From Pararobbsia alpina_A (GTDB taxonomy: Bacteria > Pseudomonadota > Gammaproteobacteria > Burkholderiales > Burkholderiaceae), in the NCBI RefSeq assembly GCF_965118125.1, contig NZ_OZ221289.1, forward strand, positions 310,001-374,000: a stretch of DNA of 64,000 nucleotides. The letters run 5' to 3'. Positions 49,350-57,417 of the stretch are shown one piece after another. The translations under genes and the position numbers were made by a program. How positions within the stretch are numbered: position 1 is the stretch's first letter; the number at the start of each line of letters is the position of its first letter. The notes under the pieces were generated by a model, which worked only from the letters and a program-made list of their open reading frames with translations, searched no databases and was not told the DNA's origin.

Positions 49350-50156
49350 TCAAACAGCGTCGTGTTCAATCCCGTACCGCGGTGCGGGGATCCCATTGGC
49401 AAACTTGGGCGCGAGCGAGCGGCGATCTGCCTCCCAGCGCTTCCAGTCGGCATCGTCTTGCAGCGCCGGAATGGTGACGAGTTCACCCTGGTCCAGCCCC
49501 GCAAGCGCTGCATCGACCAGATCAGCCGCACTCATCGTGGTCGGCTTCGTCTTTTGGGGTGCATAGCCCGCGACATCCCAAAACTCCGTTGCCGTGGCAG
49601 CCGGCAGGACCGTTTGAATACGAACGCCCTTGTCGGCGAGATCGCGCTGAAGCGCGTGACCAAAGCTCAGGACATAGGACTTTGACGCGCTGTACACGCC
49701 GTTGAGCGCTTCGACAGCAATGCCGACAACCGAGCTGATATTGACGATCGTGCCTGCACCACGCGCGGCGAACGCGGGCGCTACGGCGTAAGTGAGCCGC
49801 GTCAGCGCCGTGATGTTCAGGCTGATCATCGCTTCCATGTCGTCTGCGCCGCTGTCGAGCACAGAAGCCACCGATCCGATACCGGCGTTGTTCACCAGCA
49901 GCGAAATGCTCGTGTCGTTGCGCAGGATGTCCTCGATCGACGACAGATCTGCTTTGTTGTTCAGATCGGCAGCCACGACGCTGACTGCGCGGCCGGTCTG
50001 CTGCTTGATCGTGTTGGCCAGCGCGTTGAGGCGATCGCCGTTACGTGCCACCAGGATGAGGTCATAGCCGCGCTTCGCAAGACGATCCGCATAGACGGCG
50101 CCGATCCCGGTCGATGCACCCGTGACGAGTGCCTTACCTTTCGTAGAGATGTTCAT
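49350..50156 (-). CDS. SDR family oxidoreductase
   Basis: 268-aa short-chain dehydrogenase of the DltE/YqjQ-like group. TGASTGIGAVYADRLAKRGYDLILVARN is the cofactor site; NNAGIGSVAS, NISSVVGIAV and YSASKSYVLSF give the catalytic residues; VLPAATATEFW follows. A similar protein is encoded at 53500-54324. The ATG at 50156 lies 281 nt from the divergent GlxA-type regulator, with a 22-bp perfect palindrome between them. The downstream DJ-1-type gene is probably in the same transcript. Substrate unknown. Confidence 0.9.
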   Translation of the reverse strand: MNISTKGKALVTGASTGIGAVYADRLAKRGYDLILVARNGDRLNALANTIKQQTGRAVSVVAADLNNKADLSSIEDILRNDTSISLLVNNAGIGSVASVLDSGADDMEAMISLNITALTRLTYAVAPAFAARGAGTIVNISSVVGIAVEALNGVYSASKSYVLSFGHALQRDLADKGVRIQTVLPAATATEFWDVAGYAPQKTKPTTMSAADLVDAALAGLDQGELVTIPALQDDADWKRWEADRRSLAPKFANGIPAPRYGIEHDAV

Positions 50157-50342
50157 GGCAGTTCATTCCAGTTTGGAGCCGGCTGGGTGCCGGCGTGTGA
50201 ATGCATTCTGCCCGCGGCTTTACGTATCCCCAATGCCGTAGATGCGTGGATTTGAGCCATGACCGGGATAGGGACATCTCGAGATCTGACCTGGCTGACC
50301 GGTCATTCTTCTCAGGCGGCGTCCCAAGGCGTCGACCTACGG

Positions 50343-50364
50343 ATGCATATACATGTATATGCAT
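50343..50364. promoter_or_regulatory. 22-bp perfect palindrome between SDR and GlxA-type genes
   Basis: ATGCATATACA (50343-50353) is followed immediately by its exact complement TGTATATGCAT (50354-50364). It contains two TGCATAT half-sites, which also form the TGCATATGCA palindrome at the MarR gene (55814-55823). It is 72 nt before the GlxA-type ATG and 186 nt before the SDR ATG. Confidence 0.6.
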
Positions 50365-50436
50365 CAAACTAGTACGACACTGTTCACCTCATATGCTAGA
50401 TTTCCGACTTCTGCGTCCGATTTCGCGGTGGCACTC

Positions 50437-51384
50437 ATGCATACCATTGGTCTTGTCGTCTACCCCAATTTCCAGGCATTGGGCCTCGCGGTCGGAACCG
50501 TATTTGAGTACGCGAACCTGATGCACACCGAGCGCGCATACGAGTTCACGATCGTTTCAGAGTCAGGCGGACCTGTCGTTTGCTCACAGGGCTTTTCCGT
50601 GAACTCCGAGCCGCTTGGGGACCGCTCATTCGACACGTTAATCGTGACGGGTGACAACGAATGCCGGCTTCCTCCGCGCAGTCTTATCGACTATGTTCGA
50701 CAGGCTCCCGAACACGCGCGCCGCGTCGCATCGGTCTGCACGGGCGCCTATGTGCTGGCAGAGGCCGGGCTGCTGGACGGCCGGCGTGCAACCACGCACT
50801 GGGTTCACGCGCTCGACTTCAAAAAGCGATACCCGAAGGTTCAGCTGGAAGAAGATCGTATCTTCGTGGTGGATGGTCAGGTCTGGACGTCTGCAGGCAT
50901 GAGCGCGGGTGTCGACATGGCGCTGGCGATCGTCGAACGAGACTTCGGCCCCGAGCTTTCTCGCATGATCGCGCGCAAGCTCGTGATCTACCATCGCCGT
51001 GGCGGCGGCCAGTCACAATTCTCTGCGCTCCTCGAACTCGATGCGAAGTCAGATCGCGTCCAGATGGCGCTCACCTACGCCAAGGAAAATCTTGCTGCCG
51101 ACTTGACGGTCGAGTCCCTCGCAGAAGCGGCAAAGCTCAGTCCTCGCCAGTTCAGCAGAGTGTTTCGGGAAGAAACGGGTCATTCACCCGCCAAGGCCAT
51201 AGAACGACTGCGAGTCGAAGCCGCACGCCTGCTCATGGAAACCAGCAAGCATCCGATCGAAGTGATTGCTCGTGAAACGGGATTTGGGGATCGCGGACGG
51301 ATGAGGCAGGCGTTTCTTCGAACGCTCGGCCAACCGCCCCAATCGGTCAAACGCGTGTCGGCCGCGGTGGACCTGATGGGGTAG
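50437..51384 (+). CDS. GlxA-family AraC-type regulator with DJ-1/PfpI domain
   Basis: 315-aa transcription factor. Residues about 1-180 are a DJ-1/PfpI-like sensor (TIGLVVYPNFQALGLAVGTVFEYAN, then VASVCTGAYVLAEAGLL with the elbow Cys). The C-terminal two-HTH AraC domain runs from about 215 to 310 (DLTVESLAEAAKLSPRQFSRVFREETGHSP, then PIEVIARETGFGDRGRMRQAFLRTLG). It probably controls the divergent SDR and the exported DJ-1-type gene. The ATG at 50437 starts the sensor; the frame is open upstream as far as the palindrome, without an SD. Confidence 0.92.
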   Translation: MHTIGLVVYPNFQALGLAVGTVFEYANLMHTERAYEFTIVSESGGPVVCSQGFSVNSEPLGDRSFDTLIVTGDNECRLPPRSLIDYVRQAPEHARRVASVCTGAYVLAEAGLLDGRRATTHWVHALDFKKRYPKVQLEEDRIFVVDGQVWTSAGMSAGVDMALAIVERDFGPELSRMIARKLVIYHRRGGGQSQFSALLELDAKSDRVQMALTYAKENLAADLTVESLAEAAKLSPRQFSRVFREETGHSPAKAIERLRVEAARLLMETSKHPIEVIARETGFGDRGRMRQAFLRTLGQPPQSVKRVSAAVDLMG

Positions 51385-51471
51385 ATCGCAAGCCGCGGTC
51401 TGCGCCGCTAATGTATCGGCGTCGACCTTACAAGCGTAGCGCGCTGTGAGGCCATTTGGCGGCACGGCACG

Positions 51472-52800
51472 TCAAATCGCAGTTGACTCGGATGCCGGAC
51501 TGCCCTTGGGCATCTCCGCTTGCACAAGCGGTGCCTGCGCCAAGTCTTTCCCCGACAGCTCTCTTGCCAATGTTGTGCGGTCGAGTTCGCCTTCCCGTGC
51601 AGAGACGACCACAGCGGCAACAGCGTTACCGATGATGTTGATCAGCGATCGACACTCGGCCATGAATCGGTCGATACCCAGAATCAGGACCATCGACGCA
51701 ACGGGCACGGTCGGCACGACGGAAAGGCTGGCGGCCAGCGCGACAAATCCCGCGCCCACCACGGCACTCGATCCCTTGGAGGTCAACATGGTGACTGCGA
51801 ACAGCGTCAACTCCTGCGAGAGCGTCAGGTGGATGTTCGTGGCCTGCGCCAGGAAAATGACGGCCAATGTCATGTAGATATTCGCGCCGTCGAGATTGAA
51901 CGAATAGCCAGTCGGCACGACGAGTCCCACGACCGATCTTGAACACCCGAGGCGTTCGAGCTTTTGCATCAATTGAGGCAGCGCGGCCTCCGAAGTACTT
52001 GTGCCAAGCACAATAAGCAATTCTTCTTTCAGATAACCGAGAAACCGAAAGATATTGAAGCCGGCAAGGCGCGCAATTGAGCCGAGGACAACGATAACGA
52101 ACACCAACGCCGTCAGGTAAAACGCCCCTATCAGCTTCATCAGAGGAAGCAGCGAAACGATTCCGTACTTTCCCACGGTAAAAGCGATGGCACCGAATGC
52201 ACCGAGTGGTGCGACTTTGGTGATGATTTTCACCAGCGAGAAAAAGACATTCGATAACTCGCCGATCGCCGCCGCTATCTTGAGCGAAGCCTTACCGCTC
52301 GCAGAGAGCGCAATCCCGAACAGGATCGAAACAAAAAGAATCGGCAGCGTGTCGCCCTTGGCGAATGCATCGAAAAACGACGCCGGGATCATGCCAAGGA
52401 TGAAGCCGGCGGCACCGTCGAGATGCTCGGCCTGAGTAACGAATCCGGAAATCGCACGCGGGTCCAGCGACGACAGTGATACGTTGAAACCATCACCCGG
52501 ATGCAAGAGCTTCCCCCCTACCAATCCGATCGCCAGCGCCATCGCCGAAACGATTTCGAAGTACAACAGCGCTTTGCCGCCCACGCGCCCGACCTTCTTC
52601 AGATCGCCCATGCTCGTGATGCCGGTTACGACCGTACAGAAAATCACCGGTCCGATCACCATGCGAATGAGCTTGATAAACCCGTCGCCAAAGGGCTTCA
52701 TCGCCAGACCGTACTCCGGTCGGAAATGTCCGAGAGCGATGCCAATCGCGATGGCAAAAAGCACTTGAACGTAGAGTGCTCGATAGAACGGTTGCTTCAT
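51472..52800 (-). CDS. dctA: C4-dicarboxylate/H+ symporter DctA
   Basis: 442-aa inner-membrane transporter of the DAACS family, importing succinate, fumarate and malate. MKQPFYRALYVQVLFAIAIGIALGH, GFIKLIRMVIGPVIFCTVV, TSTSEAALPQLM (hairpin 1 serine motif), VPTGYSFNLDGANIYMTLAVIFLAQA and TSKGSSAVVGAGFVALAASL (hairpin 2) are all present, as is the NIIGNAVAAVVV end. Length is normal. The ATG at 52800 is the family start; 16 upstream in-frame codons have no homology. No dctBD two-component genes are in the window. Confidence 0.95.
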   Translation of the reverse strand: MKQPFYRALYVQVLFAIAIGIALGHFRPEYGLAMKPFGDGFIKLIRMVIGPVIFCTVVTGITSMGDLKKVGRVGGKALLYFEIVSAMALAIGLVGGKLLHPGDGFNVSLSSLDPRAISGFVTQAEHLDGAAGFILGMIPASFFDAFAKGDTLPILFVSILFGIALSASGKASLKIAAAIGELSNVFFSLVKIITKVAPLGAFGAIAFTVGKYGIVSLLPLMKLIGAFYLTALVFVIVVLGSIARLAGFNIFRFLGYLKEELLIVLGTSTSEAALPQLMQKLERLGCSRSVVGLVVPTGYSFNLDGANIYMTLAVIFLAQATNIHLTLSQELTLFAVTMLTSKGSSAVVGAGFVALAASLSVVPTVPVASMVLILGIDRFMAECRSLINIIGNAVAAVVVSAREGELDRTTLARELSGKDLAQAPLVQAEMPKGSPASESTAI

Positions 52801-53001
52801 GGTGTCACCTCGCATGTCCAGTCGCGCGTGCCGGTGTCGACATCGCACCGCCAGGCGGTCGCATTGACTCGCAACGCGTGCTTGGCCATTTTTTTATTGA
52901 GTCCGCACGCCCGCTGTCCTGACGGACGAGCGCCTCCGGCGGGCTCTCCTCACGGAGAGTCCGGGATCTCAAATCGCTGTGGGATGAGTTAAGCGGGGGG
53001 G

Positions 53002-53397
53002 CTACTCGGCTCGCTCGTCGGCGATCCAGTCCTTGTTGAATCCGCCGAGGATCGGGTGATACATCTCGTCTCCCGTATGCTGGGTGAACTCGACGTTCAG
53101 GCGGTTTTCCTTTAGACCGAGCACCTCGATGCACGCGGCGATCAGTTGTCGTGCCAGTTCCGCGCGTTGTTCGATCGGACGTCCACGCCGGATATCCAGC
53201 ATCATGATCGCTGCCTCATCGGGTTCGTCGTCCGAGCAGCGCCAGACGCCGCCTTGGCCAACCTCGCGGATCGTCACGGTGATGATGTTCGCGTTGACTT
53301 TCATGACATCCGAATAAATCTGACCCATGCGCCTGGCGATGGTCTTCTTTTGTTCGGGTGTGTATTCGTACGGTACATCCAGCTGTAGATATGGCAT
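53002..53397 (-). CDS. Tautomerase family protein
   Basis: 131-aa 4-oxalocrotonate tautomerase-like protein with two beta-alpha-beta units. The N-terminal Pro2 (MPYLQLDVPYEYT) is the catalytic base. Arg residues in IVTVTIREVGQGG-like and RRGRPIEQRAELARQL segments fit the family. It isomerises keto-enol substrates in aromatic breakdown or has promiscuous dehalogenase activity. The ATG at 53397 is required to place Pro2. It lies 102 nt downstream of the SDR at 53500 on the same strand and may be cotranscribed with it. Confidence 0.88.
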   Translation of the reverse strand: MPYLQLDVPYEYTPEQKKTIARRMGQIYSDVMKVNANIITVTIREVGQGGVWRCSDDEPDEAAIMMLDIRRGRPIEQRAELARQLIAACIEVLGLKENRLNVEFTQHTGDEMYHPILGGFNKDWIADERAE

Positions 53398-53499
53398 AAG
53401 GCCCTCAACTCATTGCATAGTCCGACGCACGATGCGGTCGGTTTCCTGAAACTCCATGTCCCTGCGGCGAAATACGTCCCTGGCTTCTCGCAAGCCGGG

Positions 53500-54324
53500 C
53501 TACGCGTCGAAACCGGCGCACGCATCCGGCAAAGCGTTGCGATGCCGGGTCGATGCCATCGAGACAAACTCACCCTTATCCAACCCGTTCAACGCAGTCC
53601 TGACTAACTGCTTGACGGAACGAGCATGGCTCCGGCGCCCGGGGCTGGCGACCTGTTTCGCGACCTCGCTAAATCTCCGGTACTTCGGTTCCGGCAGCAC
53701 AACCTGCAGACGCACACCCTGATCGGACAGCTCCTGGTGCAACGATCGCGAATACGCCAGCACATAGGCGGCAATCGCGCCGAATATTCCGCTTTGAAAG
53801 TCCCACTTGACCGCGGTGAGCGACGCGACCTGAATGATCGTGCCGCGTCTTCGCGACGCAAACGCCGCAGAAGCCGCTAGGGTGAGTCGCGTCAACGCGG
53901 CGAGGTTGACAGCGATTGACTGACTGACCTGATAGCTGTCCGGTTCAAACGATCCAACCGCGGCGCCGATGCCCGCGTTGTTCACAAGCATGGTGATGCT
54001 CGAGTCCGTGCTCAATAGCCTCTCGATTCGCTCAAGATCGTCTGTGGATGCCAGATCCGCCTGCATCACCTCGAAACTACGATGTGTTTTGTCCGTCAGG
54101 CGGCTCGCAAGCGCGTTCATTCTTGCGCGATTGCGCGCAACTAAAATCACGTCAAATCCGCGCTCGGCAAGTTGCTCCGCATAGCAGGCGCCGACGCCAC
54201 TCGAGGCCCCGGTCACCACCGCAGTTCCTTTGCTGAAGCCCTCGCCCAAGACATCTCTCCTGTACGCACTCGATCCGCCATACACCCTGAACCCATCATA
54301 GTTTTGGGGTATGCCGGGCGCCAT
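53500..54324 (-). CDS. SDR family oxidoreductase
   Basis: About 250-274 aa short-chain dehydrogenase, paralogous to the 49350 gene. TGASSGVGACYAEQLAERGFDVILVARN is the cofactor site, followed by NNAGIGAAVG. The catalytic region is weak: the position of YxxxK reads YVLAYSRSL, so the Tyr is present but the Lys four residues later is replaced, and LPEPKYRRF diverges from the paralogue. Activity is therefore doubtful. Start uncertain: the ATG at 54324 gives a 30-residue extension, while a TTG near 54249 would match the family start. A tautomerase gene follows. Confidence 0.72.
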   Translation of the reverse strand: MAPGIPQNYDGFRVYGGSSAYRRDVLGEGFSKGTAVVTGASSGVGACYAEQLAERGFDVILVARNRARMNALASRLTDKTHRSFEVMQADLASTDDLERIERLLSTDSSITMLVNNAGIGAAVGSFEPDSYQVSQSIAVNLAALTRLTLAASAAFASRRRGTIIQVASLTAVKWDFQSGIFGAIAAYVLAYSRSLHQELSDQGVRLQVVLPEPKYRRFSEVAKQVASPGRRSHARSVKQLVRTALNGLDKGEFVSMASTRHRNALPDACAGFDA

Positions 54325-54418
54325 GTCGGAGATGCTGCGAATCCGGACATGCGCCCGCCCGTGAGGCGCCCGGCGACTCGATCGATCTGCCGCGACGAAA
54401 CAATGGGTTCAAAGACTG

Positions 54419-54449
54419 TTGACAGCCGATACGATTTTACGATTATACT
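54419..54449 (+). promoter_or_regulatory. Promoter of the 54588 SDR
   Basis: TTGACA (54419-54424), 19-nt spacer, TATACT (54444-54449), running straight into the operator TTGAGCC. Same design as the minus-strand promoter at 42478-42508. Confidence 0.65.
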
Positions 54450-54480
54450 TGAGCCCTCAACTACAAAGTTGAAGGCTCAA
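54449..54480. promoter_or_regulatory. 32-bp MarR-type operator, copy 2
   Basis: TTGAGCC and TCAAC (54449-54455, 54457-54461), a 6-nt centre, then GTTGA and GGCTCAA (54468-54472, 54474-54480). Arm sequences and spacing are identical to copy 1; only the single-base and central spacers differ. Confidence 0.8.
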
Positions 54481-54587
54481 ACAAGAAGCAAGACGAGCCG
54501 ACGCATTTTCTGTCAACACGCGGAGTTCGATTCGGAGTGCCCATCGTGGGTCGCCGGGTTGGGCCCCAACCCATCTGAGGCATACCT

Positions 54588-55337
54588 ATGAAGCTCGAAG
54601 GAAAGATCGCAGTCGTGACCGGCGCGAATTCGGGAATTGGCTTTGCAACTGCCAAGACGTTTATCAATCAGGGCGCGGCTCGCGTCTACATCACGGGCCG
54701 CAGGCAGGCAGAGCTCGAGCAGGCAGCCGCCTCGCTGGGTCCGCGCGCTGTCGCGGTCGCGAGCGACGTCACGCAGCCTTCGGACATGGACCGTCTATAT
54801 GCACAGATTCAATCCGAGGTGGGTCATCTGGACATCGTGTTTGCCAACGCGGGGTTCGCGGCGTTTGCGCCGCTCGGAAGCCTGACGGAAGAGCATATCG
54901 ACGGATTGATGAACACCAACGTCAAAGGTGTCATCTGGACGGTCCAGAAGGCCCTGCCGCTGCTGCGATCAGGCGGATCGATCATCCTTAGCGCGTCGAT
55001 CGTCGGCAGCAAGGGCTTCGAGAACTGGAGCATCTATAGTGCAACGAAGTCCGCCGTGCGCTCCTTTGCAAGGACCTGGGCATCAGACCTCAAAGGACGG
55101 AATATCCGGGTTAACGCAGTGAGTCCCGGCGTTGTCGTCACCCCTGGTCACGAAAAGACGGGCGCTTCCGCAGACCAGTTGAGCGGCTTCTTTAATTTCG
55201 CTGCGAGCATCGCTCCGCTCGGACGAACGGGTCGCGATGAGGAAATCGCCGAAGTCGTTGCGTTCCTCGCCTCGAACGAAAGCAGCTTCGTCACGGGCAG
55301 CGAAATCTTCGCGGATGGCGGCGTCGCGCAGATCTGA
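54588..55337 (+). CDS. SDR family oxidoreductase under MarR-type operator
   Basis: 249-aa classical short-chain dehydrogenase. TGANSGIGFATAKTF, FANAGFAAFAPLG, SASIVGSKGFENWSIYSATKSAV with the catalytic Ser and YxxxK, and the end SEIFADGGVAQI are all intact. The ATG at 54588 is preceded by a 107-nt leader that begins at the operator copy 2. The operator places it in the regulon of the MarR protein at 42566 even though a different MarR gene (55353) is the immediate convergent neighbour, 15 nt downstream. Substrate unknown. Confidence 0.92.
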   Translation: MKLEGKIAVVTGANSGIGFATAKTFINQGAARVYITGRRQAELEQAAASLGPRAVAVASDVTQPSDMDRLYAQIQSEVGHLDIVFANAGFAAFAPLGSLTEEHIDGLMNTNVKGVIWTVQKALPLLRSGGSIILSASIVGSKGFENWSIYSATKSAVRSFARTWASDLKGRNIRVNAVSPGVVVTPGHEKTGASADQLSGFFNFAASIAPLGRTGRDEEIAEVVAFLASNESSFVTGSEIFADGGVAQI

Positions 55338-55352
55338 GACGCGCCGTGGCAT

Positions 55353-55811
55353 TCAGCTATCGATTCCGACTTGCTGCAGCGCTTCCAGCGCATCGAGTAA
55401 CACCGTCTTCGCCGGGCGCTTCAGGTACTTTCTCAGTTCTTTTTCGACCTGGTTTTGCGCTACGCGCCAGTACGGCTCCGCATCCTTCAGCATACGAGCG
55501 CCCGCGGGGCTCAGGCTTGCAACCTTATAGCGAGCATCGTCACTGGCGGACACGCGAACCCATCCAGCATCGATCAGCAATTTGATGTTGCGCGAAATCG
55601 TCGTCTTGTCCAATGACAACTCATCGGCAATCTCGTTGTAAGTGGCAGACTTCAACCGGTCCAGCCCGCGCAACAGGGTCAATTGCGTGACCTTGAGGCC
55701 CAAGGGACGTAACGCGTCGTCGTAGATCCGGGTCAGCGCGTTGGCCGAGCGCCTGAATTGGGTGCAATAGCATTCGGTGAACATCGGCAGGCCTCCTGAG
55801 GCCTCACTCAT
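55353..55811 (-). CDS. MarR family regulator
   Basis: 152-aa winged-helix regulator. CYCTQFRRSANALTRIYDDALRPLGLKVTQLTLL is the dimer helix; NEIADELSLDKTTISRNIKLLIDAGWVRVSASDDARYKVASLS gives the HTH and wing. Two Cys (CYC, about residues 15-17) near the N-terminus could sense oxidants, as in OhrR-like proteins. The palindrome TGCATATGCA lies 3 nt before the ATG and is the likely autoregulatory site; a larger form with the same half-sites occurs at 50343. Convergent with the 54588 SDR. Confidence 0.92.
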   Translation of the reverse strand: MSEASGGLPMFTECYCTQFRRSANALTRIYDDALRPLGLKVTQLTLLRGLDRLKSATYNEIADELSLDKTTISRNIKLLIDAGWVRVSASDDARYKVASLSPAGARMLKDAEPYWRVAQNQVEKELRKYLKRPAKTVLLDALEALQQVGIDS

Positions 55812-55813
55812 TG

Positions 55814-55823
55814 TGCATATGCA
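55814..55823. promoter_or_regulatory. TGCATATGCA palindrome at the MarR gene start
   Basis: Perfect 10-bp palindrome immediately upstream of the ATG at 55811. Shares the TGCATAT half-site with the 22-bp palindrome at 50343-50364. Confidence 0.45.
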
Positions 55824-56021
55824 TCTATTCTACGCCACGCGTGCCAGGCTCAAGTCAAAGGAGACATGGGTTTGCACGGAACAACGTGCAGTGGGTGCGA
55901 AACTTCAGGGCTTTGCGTGAAGCCGTATTGGATTATCGCGAGCCGGCGGTGCGATCAGCGTGGGACACTCCAGCTAAAAACGCACTCGCCCCAGCGAATC
56001 AAGGCTTGAGAACCAACGCCA

Positions 56022-56819
56022 TCAATCGATCCAAGACGCGGTCGGATAGCCAACGACGAAGAAAAGTATCTGAGCAGCGAACAGACCACCGTGATACCGG
56101 GGCCTGGGGTTTCTCGCTTTGAGTGCCTTCACGACGAGATCGCTAATCACCTTCGCGTGCGGCAAGCGGAGTTGCCTTTGCATCCTTTCAAAGTGATTCA
56201 CGAGTCCGGAATAGGCACCGTTAGCGGAATATCGCCTGGCCTCCTCCGAAGCGATCCCCGACCATTCGGACTCGACACCACCGGGCTCGATGACGACAAC
56301 GCGAATACCAAATGGACGCACTTCGTTGCGCAGCGCATCCGATAATCCCTCCAGCGCGAATTTGGATGCGTGATACCAGCTGCCCAGCGGCATGGCGATC
56401 TTCCCGCCGATCGACGAAATGTCAATGATCCGACCGCTGGCTTGGGCGCGCATATGCGGCAGGCACAGCTGCGTGAGACGCGCCACGCCCATCAGGTTTG
56501 TCTCGATCTGTCTGCGCGCCTCTGCCATGGGCACATCCTCCAATGCACCGTACTGTCCATAGCCCGCATTGTTGATCAGCACGTCTATCCGCCCCTGTTC
56601 AGCGATAATCCGGCCCACCGCATCGACCATGGACCGATCGTCGGTGACGTCCAACGCCAAGGTGAGCCCACCCTGCACTTCGATGTCTGCCATCCGTCCG
56701 ATCCTTCGCGCGGCCCCGTAGACCGTGTAGCCCTCACTGATCAAACGCAAGGCGAAGTCCCTGCCCATTCCGGACGAAGCCCCGGTCACAAGGGCGACAG
56801 GCTTTACGTGGGCGTTCAT
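56022..56819 (-). CDS. SDR family oxidoreductase with 3' frameshift
   Basis: 265-aa short-chain dehydrogenase as it stands. TGASSGMGRDFALRLISEGYTVYGAARR, NNAGYGQYGALEDVP, SSIGGKIAMPLGSWYHASKFALEGLSDALR (Ser and YxxxK) are intact. The C-terminal residues FFVVGYPTASWID are unlike the family. Reading one base over from the TTTT run after ATAC gives FLRRWLSDRVLDRLMALVLKP and a stop at 55999-56001, the normal ending. A one-T deletion is the simplest explanation. The catalytic core is unaffected, so activity may survive. The palindrome at 56928-56953 and a TetR fragment lie upstream. Confidence 0.85.
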   Translation of the reverse strand: MNAHVKPVALVTGASSGMGRDFALRLISEGYTVYGAARRIGRMADIEVQGGLTLALDVTDDRSMVDAVGRIIAEQGRIDVLINNAGYGQYGALEDVPMAEARRQIETNLMGVARLTQLCLPHMRAQASGRIIDISSIGGKIAMPLGSWYHASKFALEGLSDALRNEVRPFGIRVVVIEPGGVESEWSGIASEEARRYSANGAYSGLVNHFERMQRQLRLPHAKVISDLVVKALKARNPRPRYHGGLFAAQILFFVVGYPTASWID

Positions 56820-56927
56820 GCAATTGTTCTCCGAGTCGTTGCTGAAATAACTTGATGGGCTCTCGTATCCCCACAAGGCCAGCGGGCCGCCGGATATTCG
56901 CCCTCCACTGCGTGTCATAAGGCACAA

Positions 56928-56953
56928 TTAATGACTGCCCAGTCAGTCATTAA
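56928..56953. promoter_or_regulatory. TetR-type operator upstream of the SDR
   Basis: TGACTG-CC-CAGTCA (56932-56945) is a perfect inverted repeat, and a second pair TTAATGACT / AGTCATTAA encloses it (56928-56936, 56945-56953). It is 108 nt before the SDR ATG, between the SDR and the TetR-like fragment. Confidence 0.6.
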
Positions 56954-56965
56954 TGACCTAAAAAA

Positions 56966-57286
56966 TTAAGTCATCACGCGCCACATGGCTTCGAACGCCG
57001 TCACGGTGTCATGCTCGGCATTGTCCGGATCCGTCGAGATAAAGTCGATCGTCGCGTCAGCCATTGAATTGATCAGAAGTCCGACAAACATCAGCGGTTC
57101 TTCGCGCAGCGGGCCATTCCTGCGACCGCGCTCAATCACATCTGCTGCAAATACCGATCGTTGTGCGTCTCCTCCGTGGTTCAGCGTCCGAAACATCCGT
57201 TGATTCGAGTCGATGAGGCGTTGGGCGAGGCGGACTATTTCCTGTTCGGCCGTCAGCAGCACAATGCGTTGCGCGTACTCGTTCAT
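56966..57286 (-). pseudogene. TetR-like C-terminal domain without HTH
   Basis: 106-107 residues resembling the ligand-binding half of a TetR regulator (RIVLLTAEQEIVRLAQRLIDSNQRMFRTL and the end LMFVGLLINSMADATIDFISTDPDNAEHDTVTAFEAMWRVM). The N-terminal DNA-binding helices are missing; upstream frames to 57,420 do not encode a TetR HTH. The ATG at 57286 is the first after an in-frame TAG. It is probably the remnant of the repressor of the adjacent SDR, whose operator at 56928 is still present. It may be expressed but cannot bind DNA on its own. Confidence 0.55.
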
Positions 57287-57417
57287 TGGGTTACCTCGCA
57301 ACGGACTAGAAACATTCGCTGCGCGTAAATTTTTGAGTTCCTACCGATTTATGCCGGAGCTGGCACCGCCCCGCGCCAACAGGTCGCTCAGTGAATTGCC
57401 ATGTTGACGTTCGGGAA

